This document shows, piece after piece, positions 13,001 through 24,500 of a DNA stretch of 64,000 bases. The first letter of the stretch is position 1. Every line of letters starts with the position of its first letter. The notes under the pieces were generated by a model. It had not been told where the DNA came from and searched no databases. It worked only from the letters and a program-made list of their open reading frames with translations. A program made the position numbers and the translations under genes. The DNA comes from Gavia stellata (lineage: Eukaryota > Chordata > Aves > Gaviiformes > Gaviidae). The stretch lies in the NCBI RefSeq assembly GCF_030936135.1, contig NC_082595.1, positions 106,743,334 to 106,807,333 on the forward strand. Direction: 5' to 3'.

Positions 13001-16000
13001 ATAGTTTGATTCTACTGCCACTTAAGTTTTGTCTATGTTAGAAATGGATTTGAAAGATTAATGATACAGATATATGTATGCTAACAAGCCCAATACATCT
13101 AACACAGCTTAGGCTGACCAAAGACATTTATAGGAATTTCTCAGATGAAAAATCCATAGCAGCGAAAACGTCCTTTATTTACCATGACTACTAAGCTCTT
13201 CCCAGCACAGTTACGTTCGTTACAGATGTGATTTAGAAAAAAAATTATAGTAGTTATTTTTATATGTACTCCTAATGGATATATCTATGTTTTTTGTAGA
13301 TTGGATATTACTACAATTTACCCTAAAGGAATTTCATCCATTTCAGTGAGGTTTCTGTGGAATCACGTGTTGGTATAAGTGAGAAGCATAGCCTGCTGTC
13401 TGTTATCAGGATAACTGACATTCCTTCCACAACACTATCATTACTTACTTCTGTAATATTCAGCTGTAAATAGACATACAGATATTTCATTGTTTCTCAG
13501 AATAGTCACAACAACCACTGTTCTGGTGACTGCAATGATGAAAAAAGGCCTTTCACCTTCCAAGGGGATTTTTTACAAGCATGTTAAACCCTTTTATCCG
13601 AAACAATTCAGTTATCCCTCCTCAGCCCACGGAGCAAAGCCACGGTGTCCAAGTGCTGTACAAGAAAACTAAGCTACCAGATTTGTTTTGCAGAAGGAGG
13701 GCTGCATCCACGTGGGGCTACTTGGGAAATAACAGTAAGAGTTCTCATCCCTCACCAGCACAGATGGCCTGCCACCAGATCTGCGCGCAGACCGCATCTC
13801 CCGCTAGCTCAGCAAGAGGAGAGAGGCTCCTGGCAGTGCTGCGAGTCCTTCTGGTTTCATCCTACTTAAGAGGATTTTCTCCTTTCCTAAATTTCTTGAT
13901 TTTCAACTTCATTGCATAATCAGTTACCAAATTATTTCTAAAGGGGATATAGTACTGTTTGTTTTGCTATTAATTAAAATTTTTCCTGCCCATTTTAGTG
14001 TGACTCACTGTGACAATGCCCTGCAAATTATTTCACCTCATTTCTGCTAATATTAGTAGGAATTCACTATTTAATTTTTCTTCCATTCATGCAGCTAAAT
14101 CTAATCACACACGACAATTTAGTAATTCATTTTAACACCTAGTTACTTGAAATTAAAGAAAGGATTCTGTATTTCAAAGCCAAAGCTATGTAATGTTCAC
14201 TGCAGATAAGTACACAGCAGATGACTAGACCTAATCTCCCAGGATCTGAGCCCTTAGATGTGGATTTAGCCTGGAAGCACAGCTCCCTGTGCATCCCAGC
14301 TACAACAGGCACATCCAAAAAAGTGCAAATGTTTTCACCTGCCTCTGTGATTTGCTACAAAGATACTGTAATTCTGTTCCTTATTCCTGAGTTAAAGTAC
14401 TTTCATCTCTGTTTAGATTGCATTCTGGACCCTTGTTTTCATACTCTCTTATCCTTCCATTTACAAGAAAATCATAGAAGACCTGGCTTCTGTTTTTGGC
14501 AAAGCAGGTAATAAATCTGATCATGTCCTTCTGGAACCTAGAAATTATTTATTCTGTGTTGGCCCAGCACATGGCTAATGGTCAATGGCTGGGAATAATG
14601 AATGTTGCTGCTGATAACATAGGGTCCAGCTTTGAGTTCTTTACTCAGCATATACTGAAGACATATTTTTAGGAAAAACACCTTTAATGTTAGCAAAAGA
14701 AGGTAGAAAAAGAACCGTATGTATTTGTATCTTCATTCCACACCTATCATTTAGACCTAGATTTGTATTAATCAGTGTCGTGCTTTTTTCATGCATCTAT
14801 GATAGGGTCAGATGAGGTCTTTCAGTTCAGCTGCTTTTCATGGTATGATGTTCACCAGAGTTACAGCTATTCTGTGGAAAATCAGGCCAGAAACTGTTCT
14901 CTTTTCTCTCATCTGAGGCCAATTTGTCCAGCATGATTCACCCCCACATGACTAATCTTTTTCCTCAAAAACCAGTCACCTACTGGGAGCAGTCATTCAC
15001 ATGGGCAGTCCCCTGAACAGTGCTTAGACTGTCATGGAAGACTCTTAGTTGACATAGGTCAAAACCACATCAGGGAACACGTCAATAATTAACCAATAAG
15101 GATAATCACGAAGCAGTGCTTAAGCCTTTCTCCTGGCCCTGTTTTATTTGCTAGTGTTAATATACCCCAAGAGCTCAGCCTTGACTACTTGTCTTGGTGC
15201 CTGCAGTCCCTGAGATTCCCATGCAGCATCCTACCAAAGTACTGAAAAAGTCCAGGGACTCTTTAACTTCCAAGATGACCTTTGCTTGGCCTCTTCTGGC
15301 GAATGCCGTATCTACAGCTACCTTGGAGGTATTAAAATATCTTCAATGGCTTTTCTTAAATTGTGCTTATGTTGGTCCATTTATTTACTTTGAAATATAA
15401 AGAAAATTTCTGCGTGTAAACAAGGTCTTGAAGTCTTGAGGTATTCTATTAGAAGGTCTAAAGCAAGAAAGTCAGCATGTATCAAAACAAGTATGAAATC
15501 TAATTTTTACGAGGAGTCCTCTTTCTCATCCCACAACAGGTAAAGATAAAATAGAAGTCTCTGAAGAGGACCTTAAGAAGCTCCCTTTTATTAAATGGTG
15601 CACTTTGGAAGCCATACGGCTGAGGTCTCCAGGTGCAATCACCAAGAAAGTAGTAAATCCAATAAGAATTCAGGTGAGTTTCTTTTTTTTTCTCCCCCCC
15701 CCCCAAAAGGATGCTGTGTGATTTGTCTGGAAAGTGGCCTCCCAATAGATCTAGATAAAATTAAAATAGTAGAGATATTCCACAGTCTCACATATAACTT
15801 CTGTTTAGTTTAACAGATTTATTCATCATCATTATTGTAACTGTCATTAATTTAAGAGTGGGTTTGCTTCTTTTGCTCCTAGTCTTACCTTCAGTTTTGA
15901 ATTGAATTTAAATTAAATTGAATTGAGCTGGAGATACTGCGCTGATGGTATATGAAATAGTAATCACACACAACAAATAAAGTAAAAGGCATCATGATTT

Positions 16001-19000
16001 AGTAACTGATAAAACTCCTTCTTTGCTGTTTGTTCTCTTCAGTGCCATTTAGAGGGGAAGTGCCAGTGTTCAGGAGTCTAACAAATAAATGTTTGGGAGA
16101 AAAATGCTTTCTCTTAAGGAATCAGCACTCATGTCCATTTAAGAAATTTAACTAAAGTCCCATAAAGGTCTATTGTCATATAAGACTTTCTATGAATTTC
16201 TTTGTGTTTTGAAGGAAGTGCTTAACAAAAGATTTAGAAAACAATACCAGTTCACATGGTACATCAAGAAATGGGAAAGACAGAAATAATGTTTCTATTA
16301 TTTCTATACTTGAAAAACCAAATGAGAACAAAAATAGTCTTTCCACATTCTCCACTGTTTAGCTCTTTCTTATAGAAAAAAGGGCAACAGCAAGAAGAAG
16401 CTTCAAATATATAATATGCCCACCATAGCTTTACCACCTTCACTTGTCGTCTGTTAGGACCTTCTGCTGATGGAAGAGACGTACTAAGGAGGGACTGTTT
16501 TCTGGGTTGAACCCATGGTTTTCTCTTTTCTTAGAGTTTTTTCTCCTTTTCAGAATTTCACCATCCCTGCAGGTGACATGCTGATGTTGTCGCCGTATTG
16601 GTTGCACAGGAATCCAAAATATTTTCCTGACCCAGAAATGTTCAAACCTGTAAGTTGTCACTCTTAGCATGGGTATTTTGCTGTCTTTTCTCCTCTTCAC
16701 TTATTTCATGTGGACTAATTAGCTTAAAGTTGATTATTCCCCATCATCTGGAGGATGGCCTTGTACACAGAGAAGGTGTACACAAAAAAAAGGAGCCTGA
16801 AGGAATAAGCAAGGTGTTAAAGTTCAGTTATACATTCCAAATAATACGGTATTACTTTATATCACTTTGATTTTGTTTCAAAGCCCACCATGGAAAGATC
16901 CCACTGATTTCACTGTTGAACCCAACTCCAAGTACTCTCCTCTCCCTGGCATCTGTCCCTATAGCTCATCTCCATGTATTTACCCAGGCTCATTGCTCTT
17001 ACCAGTCAGATGATTTCTGGTAGGTATTAGCTCTGCTAATTCAGTAGCTCATCTAGAGTTTCTTGATTATTATTCCACTCCAGGTGGCTGTGTGGGCAGG
17101 CTTGTAACTGCTCTTTTTAGCACCATCTGCTATAGAATGCTTTGTCTTTTTTATAGAAATACATCAAGGAGTAATTTAAACAGAACTTCCCTTCTAGCAA
17201 CTCTTCACCAATTTGAAATCCCTCATAATAATTCCTGCCTGTTTGAAACCCTAAGCAGAAACCTTGATGCAGCAGGTTATTTCTTTAATAACTTTATTCC
17301 TAAAAAGCAAGCTAGCTTGTTTTTTAGAAACTCACCCTTTTTCCATGAGGAATAGGTGAGTAGCCCTTGGGATGGTAACGCATTGCTTCATCACCGCTGA
17401 GATTTTTTTTCTTGCTTTTATTGGATTTTCATGCTAACAGGTTTCCTCTTCAGAAAGCTCTAAACAGCCCAAGCTGAAAAAAATCCAAAATAAACAAATA
17501 CAAGATTACATCTTCTCTAAGACAGCTTCTTCAGAGCCACCATAAACTTGACAGGGTGTTACTTGAAGGCCTTGGTAGAGTTGCACTGAGTTTCTGGAGG
17601 CTGGTATAGTTTGTCACCCAGCATTCAAGAGATTTACTTCTGTCGGTGTCACCCACCCAAACTTTAGCCAATATTGCTTTGCTCCTCATGTTGTTCCTTT
17701 TCTCTTAAAGCAACTCAGGATGGAGCAAGGAGCAAGGAGCCCTCTGGGTACAGACAGGCTGTTTTTGTTGAGAAGAGTTTGTTTTCTCACACATTGGCTT
17801 GCACCTGAGAATGGGGCTGCGCAATCCTTGCCTTTCTCTTGTGTGACAGCTCATACACCTGGCATTTATCTGTGCACAGCGTCTCAGAAATGGTTTCTGT
17901 GCAAGATGTGCATGAGCCATTTTTGTGCCAGGATACAATTTTGTGGCTGAGGGAAGGTACTGGTTGAACATTCGCTTTGAATGTGCGTATATTTAAAAGG
18001 AGAAGGTCGCATTTTTACAGGCATTTCAACAGCTCAAGACGCAGGATTTAGAAAAATGAGGAGGTACAGGAAGAATGCTTTAGAGGTGATTTTGAAAACC
18101 TCTCCAGCACTTTGAGACACCTAAGTATGTTTCAAATGGGACCCTCATTTTTTTCCCTGAGTCGGTGCTGACTTTTGAATCCAGACTCTAACACTAACAG
18201 GTTGAACGCAAAAAAATGGCATTAGTGCAACTGTGTGTTGAGGATTAGCTGTCCAAGGTCATTTTTAGCCTGGAGAAATAAAGTTAAGCTTTATTTATAT
18301 AAGGCTGATTTTGAAAAAAAGTTTCTTCCCACAGGATCGTTGGAAAGAAGCAAATTTAGAGAAGAATGCTTTCTTGGACAGCTTTGTGGCTTTCGGAGGA
18401 GGGAAGCATCAGTGTCCAGGAAGGTCAGTGAAACAGCTGGGGTTTATTTTTTCCCAAACCCTGCAGAGAACAACTCTCTTGAACTGGGCTCCTCTTACAC
18501 TTGGAGATAAAGTGTTTTCATTGCTTTGCTCTTTGTCAGTCCCCTAATGTTCAGTATTATCTGGACCTTGTTTAAACTGATTTGAAAGTGGTTTAATTCC
18601 TGGAAAAGACAGGTTAAGTCATGATGTAAAAGCAGAATCTGAAACTAGTGTGTCAAGGGATATCCCCCAGGGAGGAAAATCAGCCTAGCTCTGCTGCTGC
18701 TGAGGCATCTTTTCATCAAGGGAGAGTTGTTCCACTTACAAACGTGCCAGTTTACCGACACAGGCATTTAGGTTGCCATAAACCAGTTCTAAACTAACCT
18801 AAAGAATATTTCTCTGGTCTGAGACTCTTTTTCCGTCCTCTGTGATGCCATTGACATCTTTGCTAATCTTCAAATGTCTTAACTGGCTCCTCTCTGTTTA
18901 AATCTTGTCTTTGCATTAAGGCCCATGCAATTGTACAATGGCTTGAATTGCAGATCCTGTCTCTCTTCACTCCTCCAGCAATGCCAGCCTTGATGCTTCC

Positions 19001-22000
19001 TGCATTCCTTCTGCTGTTTTCTCTGCTGTCCCTCTTCCTGGAAAAAGTCCCAGGGAGACAGCTGCTCCTCGTTTCTGTGTTCAAACATCTCTATGCTCAA
19101 TTCTCTGCCTTCAAAACCTGGTCTCCTCTAAGAAGCAAGTAACCAAGAATCCTTAAAACTAGTCAATTTAACTCAAGCATCCCATGTGCAACGAGGAATC
19201 CAGAGGGTGTTGCAGAGGATCTGGATTCTTGAATCTGCACCCTATAGCAGTCTGGACACGAGTGTCAGATAAACTTTGTGAAGGCATTAAAGATGTACGC
19301 AAAATGAATAAAACGGCATTCACCATTTAGGCTTGCCAGAGGAAAGTGCTCACTCACTGCTGTACCTCCGTGGCTTGTACCATATTCCTGAGCTAAATAT
19401 GAGCACAGCCTCATTGCCAGCAAGGGGGACAGCAGAATTCGCAAGAGGCATCCGCAGATACAGGACAAGCTGCAAAACAATGTTTCTGAAAGCTGCTTGT
19501 TTATATATACTGTCCTATTTCTTTGTTCAGGCTGTTCTCTGGACTCTGATAATATCTTTAAAATAAGTTTGTGGTTAGAAAGAAAATGATAACGTTTCTA
19601 CATGGACAATGGATGGAGAATCTTTTTCCTGCTGACAGACAGAAAGTCCTTTCAAACCCTTTGGCAGTCCACATGGTAACACACACCTTCACATTTTTCA
19701 GCAATAACTCTAAAAAAGAATAAAAAGAATAATGTGATGTACTTGGAAGAAAGGAAATGAAATCAAGGGATGTATCTAGATCCCAGGTTGCAGATTTCCT
19801 GGGTATGACTGAATGAAACAATGATATTTCAAGTTTAAGATGCATTTTCATTTAAGTCAGTACTGGCATTTATAAATTAAATGTATGAAACATTTCATTT
19901 CTCCATTACAAAAGTTCATCATGAAATTAAAAGCTAATTTAATCAAACTGAAAGCTAGGAAGTAACTTACTTGTGAAATATTCTAGGAAACTGACATGGG
20001 AAGAGCTCCTACAAAGCCATGTCTAAGCCACTTTCTTTTTTACCTAAAAGAAAAATCTGATGGCAGTGAAGCTACTTTTGTCTATTGCTTGTGCGACTGT
20101 ACTTACCTTGCATGGCTCAGTCTGTTGCCTCCTATCTTATGCTGACATTGTAAACCCTTCAGCACAACGGCCATGATTTCATCCTCAGATTCCATTTGCT
20201 GCAGGACCTCAATCCACGGCTGGGCTCCTGGCTTCCAGCACAACACCAATACGTAGCAGTGCATTGGGGACAAGATTTCAGAAAGCACATCTTTGTGAAA
20301 CCCCCTTGTCACTAAATAAAACAGGAAGGCATCAGTGATTCAGAGTTCTAGGGAAAGCTCTAGCACTCAGTCATGAATACGAAAGATAGGTGGGAACTAA
20401 CGGGCATTTAGCTGCAAGAAAGCGCATGGTTTCTGCTCAGTACAATGCGCGGTGGGAGAGAGGGATGCACTGGGACTCTGCAGCCCTGCCTTTCACTCCT
20501 GGGCTATCCCTCTGGCCACCCTGGGACATGTGTGTTGCTTATCATCCTTGTGTCTCAGCATCTTTGTCTGCAGAGCAGAATAACAACAGCAGCCTGTCTG
20601 AAAAAGCACTTTGAGATTTTACGGTGGGAAGTGCTGCAGTCAGGTATCGTTTACATCCATTGCCGCTCGGACAGAATGCAGATGAACGCTGCCACGGGTA
20701 CAGAGGGGTCAGAGCTGGTCAGCTCGCATCCGGCTGTGCTTGTGTTTGAAGGACAGACCTTTGCAAATGCAGCGCTCCCACTTTCAGGGCCCATGCAAAA
20801 CCAGTGAGGATGGCTCAGAGGCAGGACCTCAAGCACCAGGGGTCCAGGGCCACATGGTGCAAACAGTGCAGTGACTCTAAGGAGCCCACCTTTCTACGGT
20901 GCCACCAGCATGGAGTTTGGGCTAGCAAGTTCTGCCTGCCCTGAGTTAATTTCCATTGAAATATCTCTGCACTGCATTCCCTCGAGCTCAAGGTCACCAA
21001 AAGCTCCCTATCTCAAGGTAATTCCAATGTGAAATCACAGAGACAATTTGGGTCTGAAGCTACGCCAAAACAAACAAGCATACTCCCACTCCGGAGCACT
21101 GGGCGGCTCAGTGCACAGATCTGGATGGCTCTGCAGGAGTTAGCTCGGGTCTCGTGGGGCTTATTAGCTTCCTCTTCACACCTGTCAGGCCAAATCCAGG
21201 CTGACACCATGTGCAGTCATGTGGCCTTCTCCCCAGTGAATTGCCCAATAGCTGTTTTATCCAAGTTTTCCAGCATGTCTCAGATAATGGAAAATAAACT
21301 GTGTAGAAGAGTAAGGTAGTATTACTATTGTAACTAGGTATTTAAGACTTCTGTCTAAATTCTGCAAGTGAGTAATCCCATGACCTGGCATAAGTACATG
21401 CTAATGCCTGAATGCAGAAAGCTCTTGTACACATCAACATTATGAAATAATAGCCTAGAGGAGTTCACCTGAAGTTACCTGAAATCTTCTCCAGACTGAC
21501 TAAGAAAGACCTTTCTGAGAGTGTCATCGAAAAAAAATCATACCCTTGGGTCTCATACTGCATTCTAATGCTGACGCATTAAATAATAACTCCCGCTGTC
21601 ACAGCTACTCTGATGTCATCAGGCTCCCAGCTGTATTATATAACTTTATATAGCACAATTAGTCATATAGCCTTTTCTATATTTGACTGTCTTCTCACTC
21701 CTATGAAGCTATTTCAAGTCAGCAAGCGTTAGGAGAACATAAATGTTTACACAGTGGAAAAACTCATAATGATAAGGGGCTGTTTTAAAATAGGGTGTCA
21801 GAGGGATACTGTCGGTCTAACATTTCACCGGAAAGAAGGGGCAGCCGCTACATTCATGTTCTTCACTGAGTTATGAAGCTGAAACAAAACTACAGCATAT
21901 TTTCCTACTGAAGATAAATTTTCAGGCAGAACTAAAGCGTGGAATGTAACATGTGTCAAAGACACCCTGTTTGTTATCTGATGATAACACACGGGTGATG

Positions 22001-23319
22001 GTTAGGCTGGACGGCCAACGTTTTCCTCCCTTTTCTTGCAGGTGGTTTGCTATCATGGAAATCCAGTTGTTCGTTGTGCTACTCCTATACAAATATGAAT
22101 TTGTGCTTTTGGATGCAGTACCAAAGGAGGTAAAAGGTCCATGCATTTATATGGCGTTCCATGTCTTTATATCCTTCATTCACCACGCTCGGCTGAACAA
22201 CCATGCTCAACTGTGGTTATGTATAATGAAACAAAAGTCTGAGAGGAGTGCTAATAAAACATGTAATGAATAACTCAATCTTCATTTTAACTCAGAAAGC
22301 CCAGAGTAACTCCAGCAATGTTAGTGGGGCTGCGCTGTGTATACAAGAAAGCGCCTACAAGAGTATTTTGTCTCATCATTGCCTAAACATTACAAGAGAT
22401 TTTTGTAAGAGATAATTGCTTTATGCCACTCACGAAAACAATGAATATGGAACTGGATTATTAATACTTTAAAGATATGAAATCAGAGGCACCACTCGCA
22501 GTGTTCTTCCACTACATTTTCAGTGGCGGAAGAGAAATGATTAGGGTAAGACTGAAGGAGCAACTGTGACACAGAGACATTAAGGGTGAGTGGTGTGGTC
22601 TCCACTCTCAGCAGTAATTTCCTTCTCCATTTGCACTCTGTCCTTTCCACTTTCCAAACATCATTGTTCCTCACAAACATGGACTGCTGTGAAATCAGCA
22701 TGTCTGCCTGTCACAAGCTAAACATGACACACATGCCCTGTCACTAAACTGCCAAGGAGAGAGGGAGGAGTTTATAGTGGCATGGGCTTTGTATGATTGC
22801 CCTTAAGGCTGGAAGTTGGAAGCTGGGGGAACTTAATTCCTCTGCTCTTCTTGAAGAACGTGAGATGCTGATCTCAAGTAGTGGTTAAAAGTCCACCCAC
22901 AACAGGGAGGAAGGTTGCCTCTTCCTGACTGACGGTGTATTGCCACGCCAGCTCTCGCTGGATTTGGTTGTAACTTGGGTCTGCACCCACAGGCAATTAT
23001 GCTGGTGAAGATATTCAAAACCATCAGAGTTTCTTAAGAGCTCATGTGTCATCCTCTGTCAGAGTGAGTGGAATAAAAAGTAATCATGAAGGCCCTACTC
23101 AATGGCTTCAGCAGAGCCAAGTATTTGGGGTTGGTTCTCTAAGACCAAAGCTCCAAGAATATGTTTCTATCTTAATATTAAAGCACGATGATAATTCCGT
23201 TAACTGAACTAACTTAAATGTTTCTGCTGATTTTCTTTTTTTTGCAGAGCCCTTTACATTTGGTGGGGACACAGCAACCCATGGCACCATGCCGGGTCCA
23301 GTATAAATGCCGGGAATGA
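5674..23319 (+). CDS. CYP39A1: CYP39A1, oxysterol 7-alpha-hydroxylase, exons 2-12 (5' partial gene)
   Basis: Microsomal cytochrome P450 of the CYP7/CYP8/CYP39 group. The known family role is 7-alpha-hydroxylation of 24-hydroxycholesterol in bile-acid synthesis at the ER. Eleven exons (listed separately) join at GT-AG sites with compatible phases into 1224 coding bases: 407 residues plus TGA. The mammalian protein is about 470 residues, so roughly 60 N-terminal residues (exon 1, membrane anchor and proline-rich hinge) are missing and should lie upstream of base 1. In residues of the visible part: I-helix region ending ANAVP at 214-218; ExxR (EAIR) at 272-275; heme loop [10 protein letters not shown] at 345-354 with the thiolate cysteine at 352. 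As in CYP7/CYP8 relatives, the I-helix lacks the usual acid-threonine pair. Sequence such as [17 protein letters not shown] and [10 protein letters not shown] agrees with what I know of CYP39A1. No frameshift or internal stop was found, so it is probably functional. Intron sizes run from 0.84 to 3.6 kb. Confidence 0.95.
6255..7157 (+). mobile_element. Young CR1 LINE, 5'-truncated, in intron 2 of CYP39A1
   Basis: Non-LTR retrotransposon 3' end. A reading frame open from about 6255 to the stop at 6932-6934 encodes the C-terminal end of the CR1 [20 protein letters not shown] polyprotein, including [53 protein letters not shown] and [10 protein letters not shown]. The 3' UTR has a T-run and a C-run, then GTTGGACTCGATGATC and ATTCTGTG repeats at the very end. 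It is about 95% identical by eye to the copy at 25402-25950, so both are fairly recent. The element lacks the endonuclease and most of the RT and cannot move on its own. Confidence 0.93.
7012..7085 (+). repeat. Long homopolymers: T x42 then C x22
   Basis: Within the 3' UTR of the CR1 copy: T from 7012 to 7053, a GTGGGTGTTT spacer, then C from 7064 to 7085. Lengths are as printed; homopolymers this long are prone to sequencing and assembly error. Confidence 0.9.
7258..7655 (-). mobile_element. CR1 LINE 3' fragment, opposite orientation
   Basis: The left end has AATCACAGAATGACAGAATC, the reverse complement of the CR1 terminal repeat. The right end has the reverse complement of the [12 protein letters not shown] coding segment (about 7595-7645). 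It is more diverged and more degraded than the copy at 6255-7157 and sits about 100 bp from it, tail to tail. Confidence 0.88.
8028..8202 (+). CDS. CYP39A1: CYP39A1 exon 3
   Basis: 175 bp, acceptor TTGTATTTAG, donor AG/GTAAGG. The split GTT valine codon joins exon 2 in frame. It encodes the B'-C helix region, including [16 protein letters not shown] and DLNDLVR, and ends two bases into an arginine codon. Confidence 0.94.
9843..9992 (+). CDS. CYP39A1: CYP39A1 exon 4
   Basis: 150 bp, acceptor TTGTCCTTGCAG, donor AG/GTAACG. The first base completes the arginine codon from exon 3. It encodes [11 protein letters not shown], then [20 protein letters not shown] and ECFLR, an F-G region segment well conserved in CYP39A1. 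Confidence 0.94.
10831..10924 (+). CDS. CYP39A1: CYP39A1 exon 5
   Basis: 94 bp, acceptor TTTTCTTTACAG, donor AAG/GTAAAC. It completes the arginine codon and encodes [15 protein letters not shown], then a variable acidic linker ending TASK in phase 0. Confidence 0.93.
12411..12509 (+). CDS. CYP39A1: CYP39A1 exon 6 (I-helix)
   Basis: 99 bp, 33 codons in phase 0, acceptor TTTATTACAG, donor CCT/GTAAGT. It encodes the I-helix stretch [16 protein letters not shown]. The Asn-x-x-Pro in place of the common acid-threonine pair is typical of the CYP7/8/39 group. Confidence 0.94.
14417..14507 (+). CDS. CYP39A1: CYP39A1 exon 7
   Basis: 91 bp, acceptor CATCTCTGTTTAG, donor AG/GTAATA. It encodes [16 protein letters not shown] and [12 protein letters not shown] (end of the I helix and J helix) and ends one base into a glycine codon. 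Upstream in-frame sequence is open back to 14221, but the acceptor and homology place the start here. Confidence 0.93.
15540..15673 (+). CDS. CYP39A1: CYP39A1 exon 8 (K-helix, ExxR)
   Basis: 134 bp, acceptor CATCCCACAACAG, donor CAG/GTGAGT. It completes the glycine and encodes [19 protein letters not shown], then [12 protein letters not shown] with the conserved ExxR pair that locks the P450 core. A long pyrimidine run begins five bases after the donor. Confidence 0.95.
15679..15704 (+). repeat. Homopyrimidine T/C tract just after the exon 8 donor
   Basis: After GTGAG, the intron runs as an uninterrupted T then C tract to 15704. U-rich sequence just downstream of a 5' splice site is a known binding context for TIA1-type splicing factors; a role here is inference. 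Confidence 0.8.
16554..16649 (+). CDS. CYP39A1: CYP39A1 exon 9
   Basis: 96 bp, 32 codons in phase 0, acceptor TTTTCTCCTTTTCAG, donor CCT/GTAAGT. It encodes [20 protein letters not shown] followed by [12 protein letters not shown], the meander region before the heme loop. Confidence 0.95.
18335..18423 (+). CDS. CYP39A1: CYP39A1 exon 10 (heme-binding loop)
   Basis: 89 bp, acceptor TTTCTTCCCACAG, donor AG/GTCAGT. It encodes [17 protein letters not shown] and then [11 protein letters not shown]. The FxxGxxxCxG signature is intact; the heme-ligand cysteine codon is TGT at 18413-18415. The exon ends two bases into an arginine codon. Confidence 0.96.
18424..22041 (+). other. CYP39A1 intron 10
   Basis: The largest complete intron of the gene (3618 bp). 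Apart from the antisense exon-like block at 20107-20311, I see no transposon, RNA gene or alternative CYP39A1 exon. Plus-strand frames around 20390-20810 are open but have no recognisable domain. Confidence 0.5.
20107..20311 (-). other. Unassigned antisense exon-like open block in CYP39A1 intron 10
   Basis: On the minus strand, 205 bp are flanked by a good acceptor (pyrimidine-rich CCTTCCTGTTTTATTTAG at its 5' side) and a consensus donor (CATGCAAG/GTAAGT). One frame stays open throughout: two bases, 67 codons, two bases, with protein-like content such as [30 protein letters not shown] and VVLKGLQC. I do not recognise the family and found no convincing partner exon nearby. It could be an exon of a nested gene, a remnant of a decayed gene or retrocopy, or chance. 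The frame looks hydrophobic then acidic, like a folded domain. Confidence 0.35.
22042..22129 (+). CDS. CYP39A1: CYP39A1 exon 11
   Basis: 88 bp, acceptor TTTTCTTGCAG, donor GAG/GTAAAA. It completes the arginine codon and encodes [20 protein letters not shown] (L helix) and then VLLDAVPKE. Confidence 0.94.
23248..23319 (+). CDS. CYP39A1: CYP39A1 exon 12 with stop codon
   Basis: 72 bp, acceptor TTTCTTTTTTTTGCAG. It encodes [23 protein letters not shown] and TGA (23317-23319). The C-terminal beta hairpin matches the family in length and pattern. Confidence 0.94.
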   Translation, partial: SPLHLVGTQQPMAPCRVQYKCRE

Positions 23320-24500
23320 AAGCTGCCCAGCACTAACTTCCCCTCCTTTGCCAGACACCCCTGGATTGATGGACCTCTGGGCTACCTCCCTGGCCTACAT
23401 CTTCAGATAGGTTCTCTGCCTTAACAGTTCTTAATTTCAGCTTTAAATGCTGTACATACTCTGTGTCATGGTATGCTGTAGTCGTATCTGTGCTCCTCAC
23501 CTGATTGCCTACCTCCTAGTATTTAAAAATCAAGCTCTCCTCCTGCATTGATAATTTGTGGGCCAAATTATTCACAGATACTGCAAATAACTGATCTACT
23601 AAACTCACCAACCAGACATTCAGGACAAAAAGCTGCTATGTTTGGAAATCCTGCATGGAAGTTGTGCCAGAACCAGCAGCAAAGCAGGTCCCTTGGGCCC
23701 AGTCACTGCTTCCTGCAGGCCTCTTCGAACCAAGGCCAAAGTGGTGCCTCGTGCTAAGAAATCAGATCGGTAACTCCACACGGCTTCCAGCTGCTGGTGT
23801 GCACAAAGTACAGGACAGTGCTGAGCAGAGACCTCCGGATCAGATCCACTGCCACGATAAACTAGCATGACTTAGGTATCACTGCCTGTGTAGGTAGGTG
23901 AAGATCTGCCCTGCTCTGCCTACAATCGGTGCCAACTTTTTGCAAATACAATGCATTTGTAATGGAAAAATTGCAAGCATGGAAAACACGGGGGTCTTGT
24001 TCCACTGGAGTACCTAAAATTTCTACTGAACTTTATTTGCTCCACAGGATTCAGAATCAGTCTTTGCATGAACATGCAATGAAAGTTTGATTGTAATGTT
24101 TGGCTTCTAATGAAAAGCGATTGCAAGAAAAGCTATTGCTATTCGTTAGACTGGTTGTCTAATATCTCGAACACTTTTGCTTTCCCTTTAACATGACTGA
24201 CTTACAGAACAAATTGCACAAATCTAAAAATATTTAATCCTATAAAGAATACCTAGTAAAAGTTGGTCAAAGAAGCTGTCAGATAAGTTCAGATACCAAC
24301 ACTTTAACTGCTGTCAGATTTCATACACGATAATAGCTGGCATGTATTTTTAGTCTTTTAAGTAAAGATTATTCATCATTTTTGAAGTATTTGCAAAAAA
24401 CCACAAATGGACTTTCAACAACAGTAAGAACTACGGGAATAACATCCACAGGAAAATAACATGTTGTATAATTCATTAAATGGTTGGCTTACCTCAGTTA
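23320..24500 (+). other. CYP39A1: Probable CYP39A1 3' UTR
   Basis: Non-coding sequence after the CYP39A1 stop. Possible poly(A) signals are ATTAAA at 24475-24480 and AATAAA at 24980-24985; I cannot tell which is used, so the right boundary is an estimate. No other gene was seen. A T- and GT-rich low-complexity stretch follows at about 24740-24870. Confidence 0.45.

Larger units (their letters stand above)
8203..18334 (+). other. CYP39A1 introns 3-9
   Basis: Between the listed exons, introns of 1640, 838, 1486, 1907, 1032, 880 and 1685 bp. No RNA gene or recent transposon was recognised. Local features are a pyrimidine run after the exon 8 donor and a short AATTG/AATTA-rich patch at 15895-15928. 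Reading frames here overlap exons or lack splice support. Confidence 0.6.

Noticed and set aside
14221-14416. In-frame 5' extension of CYP39A1 exon 7
   Set aside because: A good acceptor at 14416/14417 and the family alignment start the exon at IAFWTL; the extension would insert unrelated residues.
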